Source: GCA-2401735 sp051252095 (GTDB lineage Bacteria; Pseudomonadota; Gammaproteobacteria; Burkholderiales; Methylophilaceae). Taken from it: a DNA stretch of 64,000 nucleotides. How positions within the stretch are numbered: the stretch's first letter is position 1; every line of letters begins with the position of its first letter. A program made the translations under genes and the position numbers. Shown here piece by piece: positions 35,117-44,135 of this stretch. The stretch spans positions 108,623-172,622 of the forward strand of contig JBPOFK010000003.1 of assembly GCA_051252095.1 (NCBI GenBank), read 5' to 3'. The notes below the pieces were generated by a model that had not been told where the DNA came from, made no database searches, and was given only the letters and a program-made list of their open reading frames with translations.

Positions 35117-35926
35117 ATGAAGGTAAGTAACAAATTAAGCATTTTCTGGATATTGGCTGCAATGCTATTAACCATCAGTGTATCTGCTTTTGCAGAAGCT
35201 GATCCTAAGTTATGGCCTGTGATGAAAGAGGCTTTTTTTGAAAAAAGGCCGATGCAAGAAGTAGATTTCATTAAAATTGACGCGCCAAAACGGGCGGAAA
35301 GCGGCGCGCAGGTTCCTGTCACTTATTCAATTGACGCGAATGCTGCAAAAACAGCTGGCGTGAAAATCGTTAAATTGTATTCTTTTGTCGATGCTAACCC
35401 AATCCCATTGACGGCGACTTATCATTTAACTGATGCGTTAGGCGACTTCAACCTGTCTACCCGAATTCGATTTGAAACGGATGCTTTTGTTCGTTTAGTG
35501 GGTGAAGATGCCAATGGTAAGTTATATTTAGCTTCTCGCCCAATTAGAGCAGCGGGTGGTTGCGGTGGTATTGTGTCAAATGATGAAGCAGCAGTGAGAG
35601 CCGCCGCTGGCAAAATCCGAATGAAAGTACCTGCCCCTGAGACGTTTGGGGTAGCAACAACAGCTAAAGTCAACATTAAGCACGTTATGCGAACAGGCTT
35701 GCAACGCGATTTGGAGTCACAAGGTTTTCTACCAGCGTTTTATATTAACAAAGCGAGTTTTACCTATAATGGCAAACCAGTCATGACGGTTGATGTTAAT
35801 GTAGGTACCGCAGAAGACCCTTATTTTAAATTTAATTTTATACCAGAAGCACCTGGTCAATTCGAATTGGTGGCAACAGATAATGAAGGTAAAACTTTTA
35901 CACAATCAGTTGATGTTAAAGGCTAG
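35117..35926 (+). CDS. Quinoprotein-dehydrogenase-associated SoxYZ-like carrier
   Basis: A 269-residue exported protein, with a signal peptide of about 24 residues ending SAFA. The middle contains GGCGG preceded by AA, the swinging-arm Cys motif of SoxY, and the C-terminal part (KVNIKHVMRTGLQRD, then PGQFELVATDNEGKTF) resembles SoxZ, so it is a SoxY-SoxZ fusion. This family is found with PQQ-dependent alcohol dehydrogenases in methylotrophs; its role is unclear. Here a pqqA gene lies 176 bases away on the other strand, but no dehydrogenase is in the window. ATG at 35117 has AGGGG six bases upstream and is preferred to GTG at 35114. Confidence 0.85.
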   Translation: MKVSNKLSIFWILAAMLLTISVSAFAEADPKLWPVMKEAFFEKRPMQEVDFIKIDAPKRAESGAQVPVTYSIDANAAKTAGVKIVKLYSFVDANPIPLTATYHLTDALGDFNLSTRIRFETDAFVRLVGEDANGKLYLASRPIRAAGGCGGIVSNDEAAVRAAAGKIRMKVPAPETFGVATTAKVNIKHVMRTGLQRDLESQGFLPAFYINKASFTYNGKPVMTVDVNVGTAEDPYFKFNFIPEAPGQFELVATDNEGKTFTQSVDVKG

Positions 35927-35943
35927 TTGATTCTATAGATAGT

Positions 35944-35968
35944 AAAGGCCTCGTTAGAGGCCTTTTTT
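35944..35968 (+). terminator. Terminator of the SoxYZ-like gene
   Basis: A 9-bp perfect stem AAAGGCCTC / GAGGCCTTT with a GTTA loop and a T-run, 18 bases after the stop. Confidence 0.92.
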
Positions 35969-36059
35969 ATAGCTGACTATATTACTATTGTCGCAATGAC
36001 ACGGGTGAAAGTGATTGGCGAATAAACACTGTTTTGTAGTTATCAATTGCGTGACAATA

Positions 36060-36083
36060 AAAAGGGAGCAATTGCTCCCTTTT
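36060..36083 (-). terminator. Terminator of pqqA (bidirectional)
   Basis: A 24-bp palindrome AAAAGGGAGC-AATT-GCTCCCTTTT, flanked by A on one side so that the minus strand has a T-run. It lies 19 bases after the pqqA stop and faces the SoxYZ terminator. Confidence 0.88.
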
Positions 36084-36102
36084 ATAATAATTAAGCTTGC
36101 GC

Positions 36103-36174
36103 TTATTTATTCATTACGTACATCGTGACTTCAAAGCCAAAACGCATTTCTGTAGCTGCTGGTGTTGTCCACAT
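36103..36174 (-). CDS. pqqA: PQQ precursor peptide PqqA
   Basis: A 23-residue ribosomal peptide, MWTTPAATEMRFGFEVTMYV then MNK, whose conserved Glu and Tyr in EVTMY are crosslinked and cut out to form pyrroloquinoline quinone, the cofactor of methanol and other alcohol dehydrogenases. It was found by reading the minus strand. The start is the second ATG (36174): AAGGAGA sits at a normal distance, whereas an upstream ATG at 36180 would abut it. The W-x-x-P N-terminus and length are typical of PqqA. No pqqBCDE genes are in the window, so this is an orphan or a second copy, as several methylotrophs carry. Confidence 0.92.
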   Translation of the reverse strand: MWTTPAATEMRFGFEVTMYVMNK

Positions 36175-36289
36175 AATCATTCTCCTTGATTTTAAATTAA
36201 TAAATTTACGGTCTTAGTTGCTTAACCGTGATGCTATTATGCAAAACAAACAGAAAACGGACTAGATAACATTCATGATTAAAGCTTCA

Positions 36290-36321
36290 CCGAAATCATG
36301 AAGGCTGTCTCATGATTTCGG
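36290..36321. repeat. Perfect 12-bp inverted repeat between the CBS gene and pqqA
   Basis: CCGAAATCATGA (36290-36301), 8-base loop, TCATGATTTCGG (36310-36321). It lies 38 bases after the CBS stop and about 115 bases upstream of pqqA. It could end the CBS transcript, but no T-run follows on the minus strand, or it could be an operator or mRNA structure for pqqA. Confidence 0.6.
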
Positions 36322-36358
36322 GCCAAAAATCTAAGTAATGTTGTTGCTAACTAGCGCT

Positions 36359-36790
36359 TTAGCTCCTAATGTAGCTTTCCAGTTGATTGATGAGTTCTTC
36401 TTGGTATTCAATCGTCGCTTTAACCAAGTCCCCAATAGAAAGCATGCCAATCATATCGCTGCCATCCATCACTGGTAAATGTCGTATACGTTTGTTCGAC
36501 ATGGTATTCATCGCACTATCCGCTGAGTCATTCGCTTGGCCGAATATCAGTTTAGAAGTCATAACTTCACTAATTGTAGTAGATCTTGATTTTTTTTCTT
36601 TCAGCGCAACCTCACGCGCGTAATCACGCTCAGAAAAAATGCCGACAAGTTTGCCACTTTCCATTACAGCCAAAGCCCCAATGTGCTTTTCGGCCATAAT
36701 AACGAGCGCATCAAAAACCATTTTTTCTGGCGATATGCTAATAATTTCTTGAATTTGTTTTTCTTCTAGTATTTGTTTTAATGTTTTCAT
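36359..36790 (-). CDS. Tandem CBS domain protein
   Basis: A 143-residue protein made of two CBS domains: ISPEKMVFDALVIMAEKHIG with GIFSERDYARE, and MTSKLIFGQANDSADSAMNT with RIRHLPVMDGSDMIGMLSIGD. Such pairs bind adenosine ligands (ATP, AMP, SAM) and often act as stand-alone sensors. No catalytic or transport domain is attached. The target is unknown; the nearby pqqA on the same strand may or may not share its transcript. Confidence 0.88.
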   Translation of the reverse strand: MKTLKQILEEKQIQEIISISPEKMVFDALVIMAEKHIGALAVMESGKLVGIFSERDYAREVALKEKKSRSTTISEVMTSKLIFGQANDSADSAMNTMSNKRIRHLPVMDGSDMIGMLSIGDLVKATIEYQEELINQLESYIRS

Positions 36791-36928
36791 GGTTTTTCTC
36801 CCCTAGCATGAAGTAAAAATATACACCTTTATAGCGTGACTGCAAATATGTTAAAGCTGAATAACAGGAGTGTTTGAGGTGATTTTGTATTCACTATGGC
36901 ATGTTTAGTCAGTTGCGTTTAATCGACA

Positions 36929-36937
36929 TGATAGAAT
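36929..36937 (+). promoter_or_regulatory. Extended -10 promoter for yebC-ruvC-ruvA
   Basis: TGATAGAAT is a TG-N-TAGAAT extended -10 box about 36 bases before the yebC ATG. No convincing -35 is present, as is allowed for extended -10 promoters. Confidence 0.4.
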
Positions 36938-36972
36938 TCAGTTTTTTAGAAGAATTTTTAAGGTTAAGTGAC

Positions 36973-37701
36973 ATGGCTGGACATAGTAAATGGGCAAATA
37001 TACAGCATCGTAAAGGACGCCAAGATGCAAAACGCGGTAAGATTTTTACCAAGCTAATTAAAGAAATTACGGTAGCTGCTCGATTAGGGGGCGGTGACCC
37101 AGCGATGAATCCGCGTTTGCGTGCTGCAATAGCTGCAGCAAAAGACGAGAATATGCCTGCTGATAACATCACCCGTGCTGTCAAAAAAGGCACAGGTGAG
37201 CTGGAAGGTGTGAGTTATGAAGAGATTCGCTATGAGGGTTACGGGATTAATGGCGCAGCAATTATCATTGATTGCATGACTGATAATAAGCAACGTGCCG
37301 TTTCTGATGTGCGTCATGCGCTCACAAAAAATGGTGGCAACCTTGGCACTGACGGTTCTGTTGCTTTTATGTTCGACCATTGTGGTCAATTAATATTTGA
37401 GCCAGGCGCAGATGAAGAAGGTATTATGGAAGTTGCGCTAGAGGCAGGAGCAGATGATATTTTAAGTAATGAAGATGGCAGTATAGAGGTTGTAACGCCG
37501 CCAGCAGATTTTATGGTTGTTAAAGAAGCATTAGAAAATGCTGGACATATCGCAGCTGTAGCAGAGGTGACAATGAAGCCACAGACAGAAGTAGTGTTGA
37601 CTGGTGATGAAGGCGCTAAAATGCAGAAAATTTTGGACACCTTAGAAGACTTAGATGATGTGCAAGATGTTTATACCTCTGCGGTAATTGAAGATGATTA
37701 A
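36973..37701 (+). CDS. yebC: YebC/PmpR family translation/transcription factor
   Basis: YebC-family proteins were described as DNA-binding regulators and more recently as ribosome factors that relieve proline stalling. From ATG at 36973 it has 242 residues and starts with the invariant AGHSKWANIQHRKGRQDAKR; the frame open to 36901 is not conserved. It lies just before ruvC, ruvA, the usual context. Confidence 0.95.
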   Translation: MAGHSKWANIQHRKGRQDAKRGKIFTKLIKEITVAARLGGGDPAMNPRLRAAIAAAKDENMPADNITRAVKKGTGELEGVSYEEIRYEGYGINGAAIIIDCMTDNKQRAVSDVRHALTKNGGNLGTDGSVAFMFDHCGQLIFEPGADEEGIMEVALEAGADDILSNEDGSIEVVTPPADFMVVKEALENAGHIAAVAEVTMKPQTEVVLTGDEGAKMQKILDTLEDLDDVQDVYTSAVIEDD

Positions 37702-37748
37702 GTGTTTGTAGTGCTTTCAACTAAATCGTTGTCTACGGAGCCTGAGCG

Positions 37749-38297
37749 ATGAGCAAACTACGAGTGTTAGGCATTGACCCAGGCCTAAGGCTTACTGGCT
37801 TTGGTGTGATCGAAAAAGTGGGTGAAAAAATTGAATATATTGCAAGTGGGACAATTAAAACAGCAAGCGGAAAAGAAGCTGATAGGGAAGGATTGCCCGC
37901 AAGGTTAAAGATTATTCTAGATGGCATATTCGAAGTAATTGATACTTATCAGCCAACGCAAGTTGCCATTGAGAAGGTGTTTGTTAATGTGAACCCGCAG
38001 TCTACGCTTTTGCTTGGTCAGGCGCGTGGGGCCGCTATTTGTGCCGCAGTTCTTCGACATCTTGAAGTTGCCGAATATACCGCATTACAGGTTAAGCAAT
38101 CAGTTGTTGGTAATGGGCATGCCAAAAAAGAGCAGGTTCAAGAAATGGTGAAGCGTTTACTGTTATTACCAGCAACGCCAGGTACAGATTCGGCTGATGC
38201 ACTTGCATGCGCAATCTGTCATGTACATGGAGGACAGGGCTTAGGCAAACTGGCTACTAAAGGATTTCGTGTTAAAAATGGCCGTTTAATTGGCTAG
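37749..38297 (+). CDS. ruvC: Holliday junction resolvase RuvC
   Basis: RuvC cuts Holliday junctions. It has 182 residues with an RNase H-like fold: catalytic Asp in GIDPGLRLTGFGVIE, Glu in VAIEKVFVNVNPQS, and the C-terminal Asp pair in GTDSADALACAICH. A sequence KQSVVGNGHAKKEQV contains the conserved basic loop. ruvA follows after 20 bases. Confidence 0.97.
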   Translation: MSKLRVLGIDPGLRLTGFGVIEKVGEKIEYIASGTIKTASGKEADREGLPARLKIILDGIFEVIDTYQPTQVAIEKVFVNVNPQSTLLLGQARGAAICAAVLRHLEVAEYTALQVKQSVVGNGHAKKEQVQEMVKRLLLLPATPGTDSADALACAICHVHGGQGLGKLATKGFRVKNGRLIG

Positions 38298-38317
38298 CAG
38301 ATGGAATAGGAAAAAGG

Positions 38318-38896
38318 ATGATTGCGCGCTTAAATGGATTGTTGATTGAAAAAAAACCACCGCTCATCGTGTTGGATTGCGCTGGTGTTGGTTATGAGGT
38401 TGAAGTGCCGATGAGCACTTTTTATCATTTGCCAGAAGCCGGCACTAAAGTCATGCTATTAACACATATGGTCGTTAGGGAAGATGCACAGCTATTGTAT
38501 GGGTTTGGAACCCAACAAGAAAAAGATACTTTCCGACAATTGCTAAAAGTCAACGGCATTGGTGCCAAGTCGGCGCTCTCCATTTTAAGCGGCGTGTCGA
38601 TAGAGGATTTGGTTGCTGCCATTAGTAGTCAAGATGTGACCTTGTTGACGCGCATTCCTGGGGTTGGCAAAAAAACAGCTGAGCGACTGCTGCTTGAGTT
38701 GAAAGATAAGTTTGATGCTGTTGCTGGTCTAGGTGGCACTTCAAGTGCAGAGAAATCTGCTGCCCAAGATATTCTGAACGCGCTAATAGCATTGGGATAC
38801 AACGAACGCGAAGCGGTGGCCTCAGTAAAAGGATTGGAAGCAAATATTTCCGTGTCAGAAGGTATAAAAAAAGCACTAAAAGCATTATCAAAATGA
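38318..38896 (+). CDS. ruvA: Holliday junction DNA helicase subunit RuvA
   Basis: RuvA binds the four-way junction and loads RuvB. In 192 residues: an N-terminal OB fold (MIARLNGLLIEKKPPLIVLD), tandem helix-hairpin-helix motifs (VNGIGAKSALSILSG and RIPGVGKKTAERLLLELKD), and the C-terminal RuvB-binding UBA-like domain (ILNALIALGYNEREAVASVK). Usually ruvB follows at once; here a 5.2-kb three-gene cassette lies between. Confidence 0.97.
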   Translation: MIARLNGLLIEKKPPLIVLDCAGVGYEVEVPMSTFYHLPEAGTKVMLLTHMVVREDAQLLYGFGTQQEKDTFRQLLKVNGIGAKSALSILSGVSIEDLVAAISSQDVTLLTRIPGVGKKTAERLLLELKDKFDAVAGLGGTSSAEKSAAQDILNALIALGYNEREAVASVKGLEANISVSEGIKKALKALSK

Positions 38897-38906
38897 TATT
38901 AACTTT

Positions 38907-40958
38907 ATGCATATGAAGCTTAATACACTATTACTCCCAGTTTTGATGATTGCCAGCCCTGCGATGGTGAGTGCTTACCAATTAGAAGAAGTGGGTGTTG
39001 ATGAAGAGGATTATATCGGCGAAGTGCCAACGGTACTTTCTGTTTCACGTCTTTCTCAACCGAAGTCAGATGCGCCTTCAGCTGTAACAGTCATCGACCG
39101 CGAGATGATTCGTGCAGCAGGTATTGTGGATTTGCCTGAAATATTTCGTTTAGTCCCTGGTTTTTATGTCGGTGAAAATGCGGGTTATGTACATAACACC
39201 AATCATGTCGTTAGCTACCATGGTATGACGAGTGCGTATGCTGGGAGCATGCAAGTGCTCATTGATGGGCGCTCGGTCTACAGCCCCCTCTATGGTGGCG
39301 TGCAGTGGAGTGAGTTGCCATTGGCCATCGCAGATATTGAACGCATCGAAGTTACGCGAGGACCCAATGCAGCAAGCTATGGCGCAAACTCTTACTTCGG
39401 TGTTATCAATATCATTACACAACATCCGTCGCAAGTGACTGGAAATACTGTTATTGCCACCCACGGCAATGGACGCAATGAGGCATTTTATCGACATGGT
39501 GGTCGCTCCGGTGATTTAAGTTATCGTGTTACGACGGGTTATCGTGAGGATGATGGATTTGAAAATCGTAATGATTTTAAACGCACCCGATTACTTAACT
39601 TGCGCGCAGATTATCAGTTTAATAATAGCAATAATATTGAGTTCGAGTTTGGATTGGCAGACGGCGCTAGAGGTGAGGGCAATATTAATGAAGATTCAAT
39701 CGTTTTTCTTCCCAGAACAAAGCAAATTTATAACCATTATGAATTAGTTCGCTGGCGCCATAACATTTCTGAGGGCAGCGACTTCTCTTTACAAGCCTAT
39801 CATTCTTATGATCGCTCTGATGATAAAACAACTTCAGTCAACTTAAGGTCGGTCGCTGATGCGTTATTAGGGCCAGGGTCGGGAGCCCTATTATTAAACG
39901 ATACAATTTCGGTTAATAATCTTACGGAAATAGAACGATTTGATATTGAGGCGCAGCATAATTTTTCCGTAGGTAATGATTTAAGATTTGTTTGGGGCGG
40001 TAATTTGCGACAAGATAGCCTACGCGCGCCATTTTATTTAGGTTCTGATAAAACAGACTATTTTAATTTGCAGCGAGTATTTGGTCATGCTGAGTGGGCG
40101 CCACACAGGAAATGGTTGCTAAATGCAGGCGCAATGATTGAGCATAATGACTTTACAGGAACGGATATTTCACCTCGTGTTAGTGTGAACTTTAAAGTGT
40201 TACCCAATCATACACTGCGTGTAGGCGCATCATCTGCACTGCGCACCCCAAACTATCTTGAAGAGAAATTTAACCGGTCGTTGCAGATTCCTACGTTACT
40301 TCCAGATGTCACATTATTGCAGCAATATGATGCAAATTTAGGCAATGTAGATCCAGAACGTATTATTTCTAAAGAAATTGGCTATCTAGGAAAAGTTGGT
40401 AAACTCGATATTGATGCGAGGGTTTTTTACGACATCATTTCAGATTATATTGATAGACGAGATACTGCATTTGTAACGCCTCCAGGTTTTGTACTGGTCA
40501 CTGATCCTGAAGATATAGAGGGTGCAGTTAATACAGGCACCGCTGAGGTGAATGGATTTGAAACACAGATTAAATGGCAACTGGCTAGAAAAACTAACCT
40601 TTTGCTGAATTATTCGCATGTGCGCATTCGTGAAACAAAAGAAAAACTAGCGAGAAACTATGAGCGTTCAATGCCTAGTAACACGGTGAGTGCCTTGCTA
40701 ACGCATCAATTTGATCATAAATGGGATGGCAGTATCGCCTATTACCAAACCAGTGAAGCTACCCTTTTGGGGGATGGTGATCCAGTCGATTTAATAAGAA
40801 AATGTAACGTTAGACTGGCGCGTCGGTTTGCAGCTGGAAATTGGAATGGTGAAGTCTCTGCTGTGGTTGAAAATTTGTTTAATAACCATTATCAAGAGTT
40901 TGCTGACTACAACACAGCAAGACGCCGCGCCCGTTTAAATATTACGCTTAATTTTTAA
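38907..40958 (+). CDS. TonB-dependent outer-membrane receptor
   Basis: A 683-residue TonB-dependent receptor. The signal peptide ends near MVSA, followed by a plug domain (SAVTVIDREMIRAAGIVDLP, then EIFRLVPGFYV and VLIDGRSVYSPLYGG) and a 22-strand-type barrel with a C-terminal aromatic (NITLNF). The substrate is unknown; the plug resembles the vitamin B12/siderophore/'colicin I' receptor group. ATG at 38907 or 38913. It stands first in a three-gene set with a periplasmic binding-like protein and a GGDEF-EAL enzyme, so it may take part in signalling rather than only uptake (inference). Confidence 0.9.
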   Translation: MHMKLNTLLLPVLMIASPAMVSAYQLEEVGVDEEDYIGEVPTVLSVSRLSQPKSDAPSAVTVIDREMIRAAGIVDLPEIFRLVPGFYVGENAGYVHNTNHVVSYHGMTSAYAGSMQVLIDGRSVYSPLYGGVQWSELPLAIADIERIEVTRGPNAASYGANSYFGVINIITQHPSQVTGNTVIATHGNGRNEAFYRHGGRSGDLSYRVTTGYREDDGFENRNDFKRTRLLNLRADYQFNNSNNIEFEFGLADGARGEGNINEDSIVFLPRTKQIYNHYELVRWRHNISEGSDFSLQAYHSYDRSDDKTTSVNLRSVADALLGPGSGALLLNDTISVNNLTEIERFDIEAQHNFSVGNDLRFVWGGNLRQDSLRAPFYLGSDKTDYFNLQRVFGHAEWAPHRKWLLNAGAMIEHNDFTGTDISPRVSVNFKVLPNHTLRVGASSALRTPNYLEEKFNRSLQIPTLLPDVTLLQQYDANLGNVDPERIISKEIGYLGKVGKLDIDARVFYDIISDYIDRRDTAFVTPPGFVLVTDPEDIEGAVNTGTAEVNGFETQIKWQLARKTNLLLNYSHVRIRETKEKLARNYERSMPSNTVSALLTHQFDHKWDGSIAYYQTSEATLLGDGDPVDLIRKCNVRLARRFAAGNWNGEVSAVVENLFNNHYQEFADYNTARRRARLNITLNF

Positions 40959-40997
40959 TGGGGTCTGCCTTAAGTTTGCACCAAAAAGTCGATTGCT

Positions 40998-41969
40998 TTG
41001 TTGAAATTTAAAAAATTATTGATTCAATACTTGTCGCAGTTTTTATTGCCGTTGGCACTACTATTGCCATTGTCTGCACAAGCTTATACAGGTATTACGA
41101 TTGTCATGAGCCATGCTTCAGACATCAATGATGATTTTGTGCAGCAGTTCAAAGAAACACTTAGTAGTGACCAGACTCATACAATGCAGGTTACCGTCAT
41201 TAACTTAAGTGAAGAAGATAAGTTGGTGGTTGCCGAAAATAGTGAATTGGTTGTTGCCTTGGGTGTAAGAGCATTACAAGCATCTAGTAAGCTTAAGCAC
41301 ACAACACCAGTGCTAGGTGTTTTTGTCCCTTTGCCAACTTTTAATCACTTGATGTATAAAAGTGGACGCCGCCTGGGTATTTTTAGTGCTATCGTGCTTG
41401 ATCAACCATTTAAACGACAAATAGGGTTGGCCAAAATTGCCATGCCAGGCGCTAAAAATATGGCTATTTTACTTGGAACAACTTCTAATCGTTATGAGGA
41501 CTTTCTACGCGAAGCGGCTGAGCAAAGTGGTTTCAATATTGATGTAAGAGAACTTGCATCCAAGTCGGATATTATTCCAACGCTTGAGTCAATTTTTAAC
41601 ACCAACGACGTTTTATTAGCTATTCCAGATCCTATTGTATACAATCGAGAGACTGCGCAACCCATTTTATTAACCAGTTATCGGCATCAGGTGCCTGTCA
41701 TTGGGTATTCTAGGTCTTACGTTAAAGCGGGCGCATTAGCTTCCGTTTTTAGTAATGCTAAGCAGTTAGCAATGCAGGCAGCGGAAATTGCAGTAAATGC
41801 ACAAAAGCATACCAGTCGTTTACCGCCACCTGTCGTGCCGAAGTATTTTTCAGTCACTATTAATCGACAGGTGCAACGCTCTTTAAATTTAAAGCTTGCA
41901 GATGAAAATGATATTTATCAGCAATTATTGGCACTAGAGGCAAGCGAGCCTATGGAGGCAGCACAATGA
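40998..41969 (+). CDS. ABC-type substrate-binding-like periplasmic protein
   Basis: A 323-residue exported protein; the signal peptide ends near SAQA. The body has a two-lobe periplasmic-binding fold like the ABC_sub_bind family (LVVALGVRALQASSKLKHTT, then PVLGVFVPLPTFNHL, LAIPDPIVYNR and VPVIGYSRSYVKAGALASVF). No ABC permease or ATPase is nearby, so transport is unlikely; it probably hands a ligand signal to the next gene product. The start is TTG at 40998 or 41001, with no clear ribosome site. The stop overlaps the next ATG. Confidence 0.8.
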   Translation: MLKFKKLLIQYLSQFLLPLALLLPLSAQAYTGITIVMSHASDINDDFVQQFKETLSSDQTHTMQVTVINLSEEDKLVVAENSELVVALGVRALQASSKLKHTTPVLGVFVPLPTFNHLMYKSGRRLGIFSAIVLDQPFKRQIGLAKIAMPGAKNMAILLGTTSNRYEDFLREAAEQSGFNIDVRELASKSDIIPTLESIFNTNDVLLAIPDPIVYNRETAQPILLTSYRHQVPVIGYSRSYVKAGALASVFSNAKQLAMQAAEIAVNAQKHTSRLPPPVVPKYFSVTINRQVQRSLNLKLADENDIYQQLLALEASEPMEAAQ

Positions 41970-44089
41970 TGCAGAATTTAGGGATTAAATCTAGGGTAAT
42001 CTTACTTGGGACACTCCCAGCTGTGCTATTCGCTATTATTTTAGCTGGCTATGCTATTACTAAAGTCTTTGGTAATTTAAATTATTCACTATATGACCGT
42101 GGGCGCATTATTGCTACGCAACTAGCGCCAGCAGCTGAGTATGGTGTTATTTCAGGCAATTTAGATCGATTGCAAAAGCTTGTTCAGCAAATTTTAACGA
42201 ATGAACAAGAGCTCAGATCGGTCGTGATTACAGACGCCCAAGGCCGTGTATTGGCTTTTAGTGGGCGCCCAATCACTAAAAAACTATTGCAACAAATGAT
42301 TGCAAACAAGAGTCAAGAACTCACCTGGAAAAACGGGGTAATATTCTTATCACCAATCGAAAGAAGCCTCGAAGAGGTTGAAGATTTTCCAACGGAAACA
42401 CTAGGAGATACTTCATTAAGGAAAGCACCGTCAGATTTAGTCATTGGTTATGTCTATGTTGAGTTGAGTAATTTAGCCCTGCAAACACTCAAACAAGACC
42501 TCATTATCAAAATGGTATTGATTGGTCTATTCGGATTGTTATCCAGTACGTTAATTGCCTGGTTTATTGGCCGTAACATCACCAAACCCATCCAAGAAAT
42601 TGCCTTTGCGGTTGATAAGCTCGGGGAAGGTGTGTTTTCACATACGATTAAGGAAGATTCCAGTGGCGAATTAAAAGTGTTACAAACTGGGTTCAATCTC
42701 ATGTCGCAAAGCTTAAAAAATGCTTACGATCATATGCAGGAAAAAATCCATGATGCGACAGCATTGCTAAGACATCAGGCACAACATGATGACTTGACTA
42801 GCCTCATTAATCGACGCGAGTTCGAGGTTAGATTAACGGAAGCATTAGATAACGCAACTAAATATGACACGCAGCATATATTCTGTTACTTGGATCTAGA
42901 TCAGTTTAAATTAGTCAATGATACTTGTGGGCATAGTGCCGGAGATGAGTTGCTTAAGCAGATAAGTGCCTTGTTTGCTAATAAAATAGATGAGAGAGAT
43001 ACGCTGGCAAGACTTGGCGGCGATGAATTTGGACTGCTGTTGATGGGGTCGAGTTTGGCTAATGCCAATATGATTATTGATAGATTGCTAAAGTTGGTTC
43101 GAGACTATCGATTTGTACATCAAGACAAAGTATTCAATATAGGGGTGAGTGTTGGAATTGTCGTAGTTGATGCCACCTTTACTAGCACCAGTGACATTAT
43201 GCATGCTGCCGATGCCGCCTGTTACTCAGCGAAAAATGCAGGACGCAATCAAAGTTTCTTATACAATCATGGTGATATGGAAAATCTGCAGCGGCATAAA
43301 GCGGTGAGCGCTATATCCGATATTACAGATGAAATTGATGATGCTAGCTTTGTTTTGTATTGCCAGCCAATCGTGCCATTATCCTCTAAGTCTTCACAGC
43401 AACATCATTTTGAAGTGCTGATTCGAAAGTTAGGTGAGGAGGGTGAAATTACGTTACCTACTTCTTTTATTCCATCAGCAGAGCGTTATCACTTAATGCC
43501 CAATATCGACCGCTGGGTGATTAAAAATACATTCTCAGCTTATCGAAAGCTACTTGATCTGAGTCGGGAAAGGTGTGAATACATCTTTTCCATTAATCTT
43601 TCAGGAACGTCATTGGGAGACAAAAGCTTTTTGGGTTACATTCGCGAGCAGTTGGCGATTTATGCTATTCCACCAGCAGCCATATGTTTTGAAATTACGG
43701 AGACAGCGGCGATTGTGAATCTAAAAAATACCATTAACTTGTTAACCGCACTTAAAAAATTAGGCTGTAAGTTTGCGCTGGATGATTTTGGCAGTGGCAT
43801 GTCTTCATTTATGTATCTAAAAAACTTTGAGGTTGATTATCTAAAAATCGATGGCTCATTTGTGAAGGAGATGCATATCAATAAAATAGACCACGCGATG
43901 GTACGCTCTATTCACTCGGTTGCAGAAGCATTAAATATCAAGACGGTGGCAGAGTTTGTTGAAAATGATGAAATACTCAAAGAATTAAAGCTAATTGGTG
44001 TCCATTACGGGCAAGGCATTGGTTTAGGTAGGCCAGTCGAAATGAAAAATTTGATAGAAAATTTTTCTCAGGTAAAATTGCGGAATTAA
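41966..44089 (+). CDS. Membrane GGDEF-EAL cyclic-di-GMP enzyme with HAMP domain
   Basis: A 707-residue inner-membrane sensor enzyme. Membrane helix 1 (about 11-33), a periplasmic domain (to ~180), helix 2 (~183-202), HAMP (~203-255), GGDEF (GGDEF at 351-355), EAL to the end. The GGDEF site is intact, but the product-inhibition RxxD is missing (DERD at that place). The EAL motif reads EVL, with ITETAA, LDDFGSG, LKIDGSF and VAEFVEND all present, so phosphodiesterase activity is possible. The gene overlaps the upstream binding protein, pointing to co-translation; the periplasmic domain is the likely receiver of its signal. Confidence 0.9.
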   Translation: MMQNLGIKSRVILLGTLPAVLFAIILAGYAITKVFGNLNYSLYDRGRIIATQLAPAAEYGVISGNLDRLQKLVQQILTNEQELRSVVITDAQGRVLAFSGRPITKKLLQQMIANKSQELTWKNGVIFLSPIERSLEEVEDFPTETLGDTSLRKAPSDLVIGYVYVELSNLALQTLKQDLIIKMVLIGLFGLLSSTLIAWFIGRNITKPIQEIAFAVDKLGEGVFSHTIKEDSSGELKVLQTGFNLMSQSLKNAYDHMQEKIHDATALLRHQAQHDDLTSLINRREFEVRLTEALDNATKYDTQHIFCYLDLDQFKLVNDTCGHSAGDELLKQISALFANKIDERDTLARLGGDEFGLLLMGSSLANANMIIDRLLKLVRDYRFVHQDKVFNIGVSVGIVVVDATFTSTSDIMHAADAACYSAKNAGRNQSFLYNHGDMENLQRHKAVSAISDITDEIDDASFVLYCQPIVPLSSKSSQQHHFEVLIRKLGEEGEITLPTSFIPSAERYHLMPNIDRWVIKNTFSAYRKLLDLSRERCEYIFSINLSGTSLGDKSFLGYIREQLAIYAIPPAAICFEITETAAIVNLKNTINLLTALKKLGCKFALDDFGSGMSSFMYLKNFEVDYLKIDGSFVKEMHINKIDHAMVRSIHSVAEALNIKTVAEFVENDEILKELKLIGVHYGQGIGLGRPVEMKNLIENFSQVKLRN

Positions 44090-44135
44090 ATTAAACTGGT
44101 CATTAGATAGGCAAAATGCCAAATAATGTTGAATC

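Noticed and set aside
40998..41969. Part of an ABC uptake transporter
   Set aside because: No permease or ATPase gene is adjacent; the overlap with the GGDEF-EAL gene favours a signalling role.
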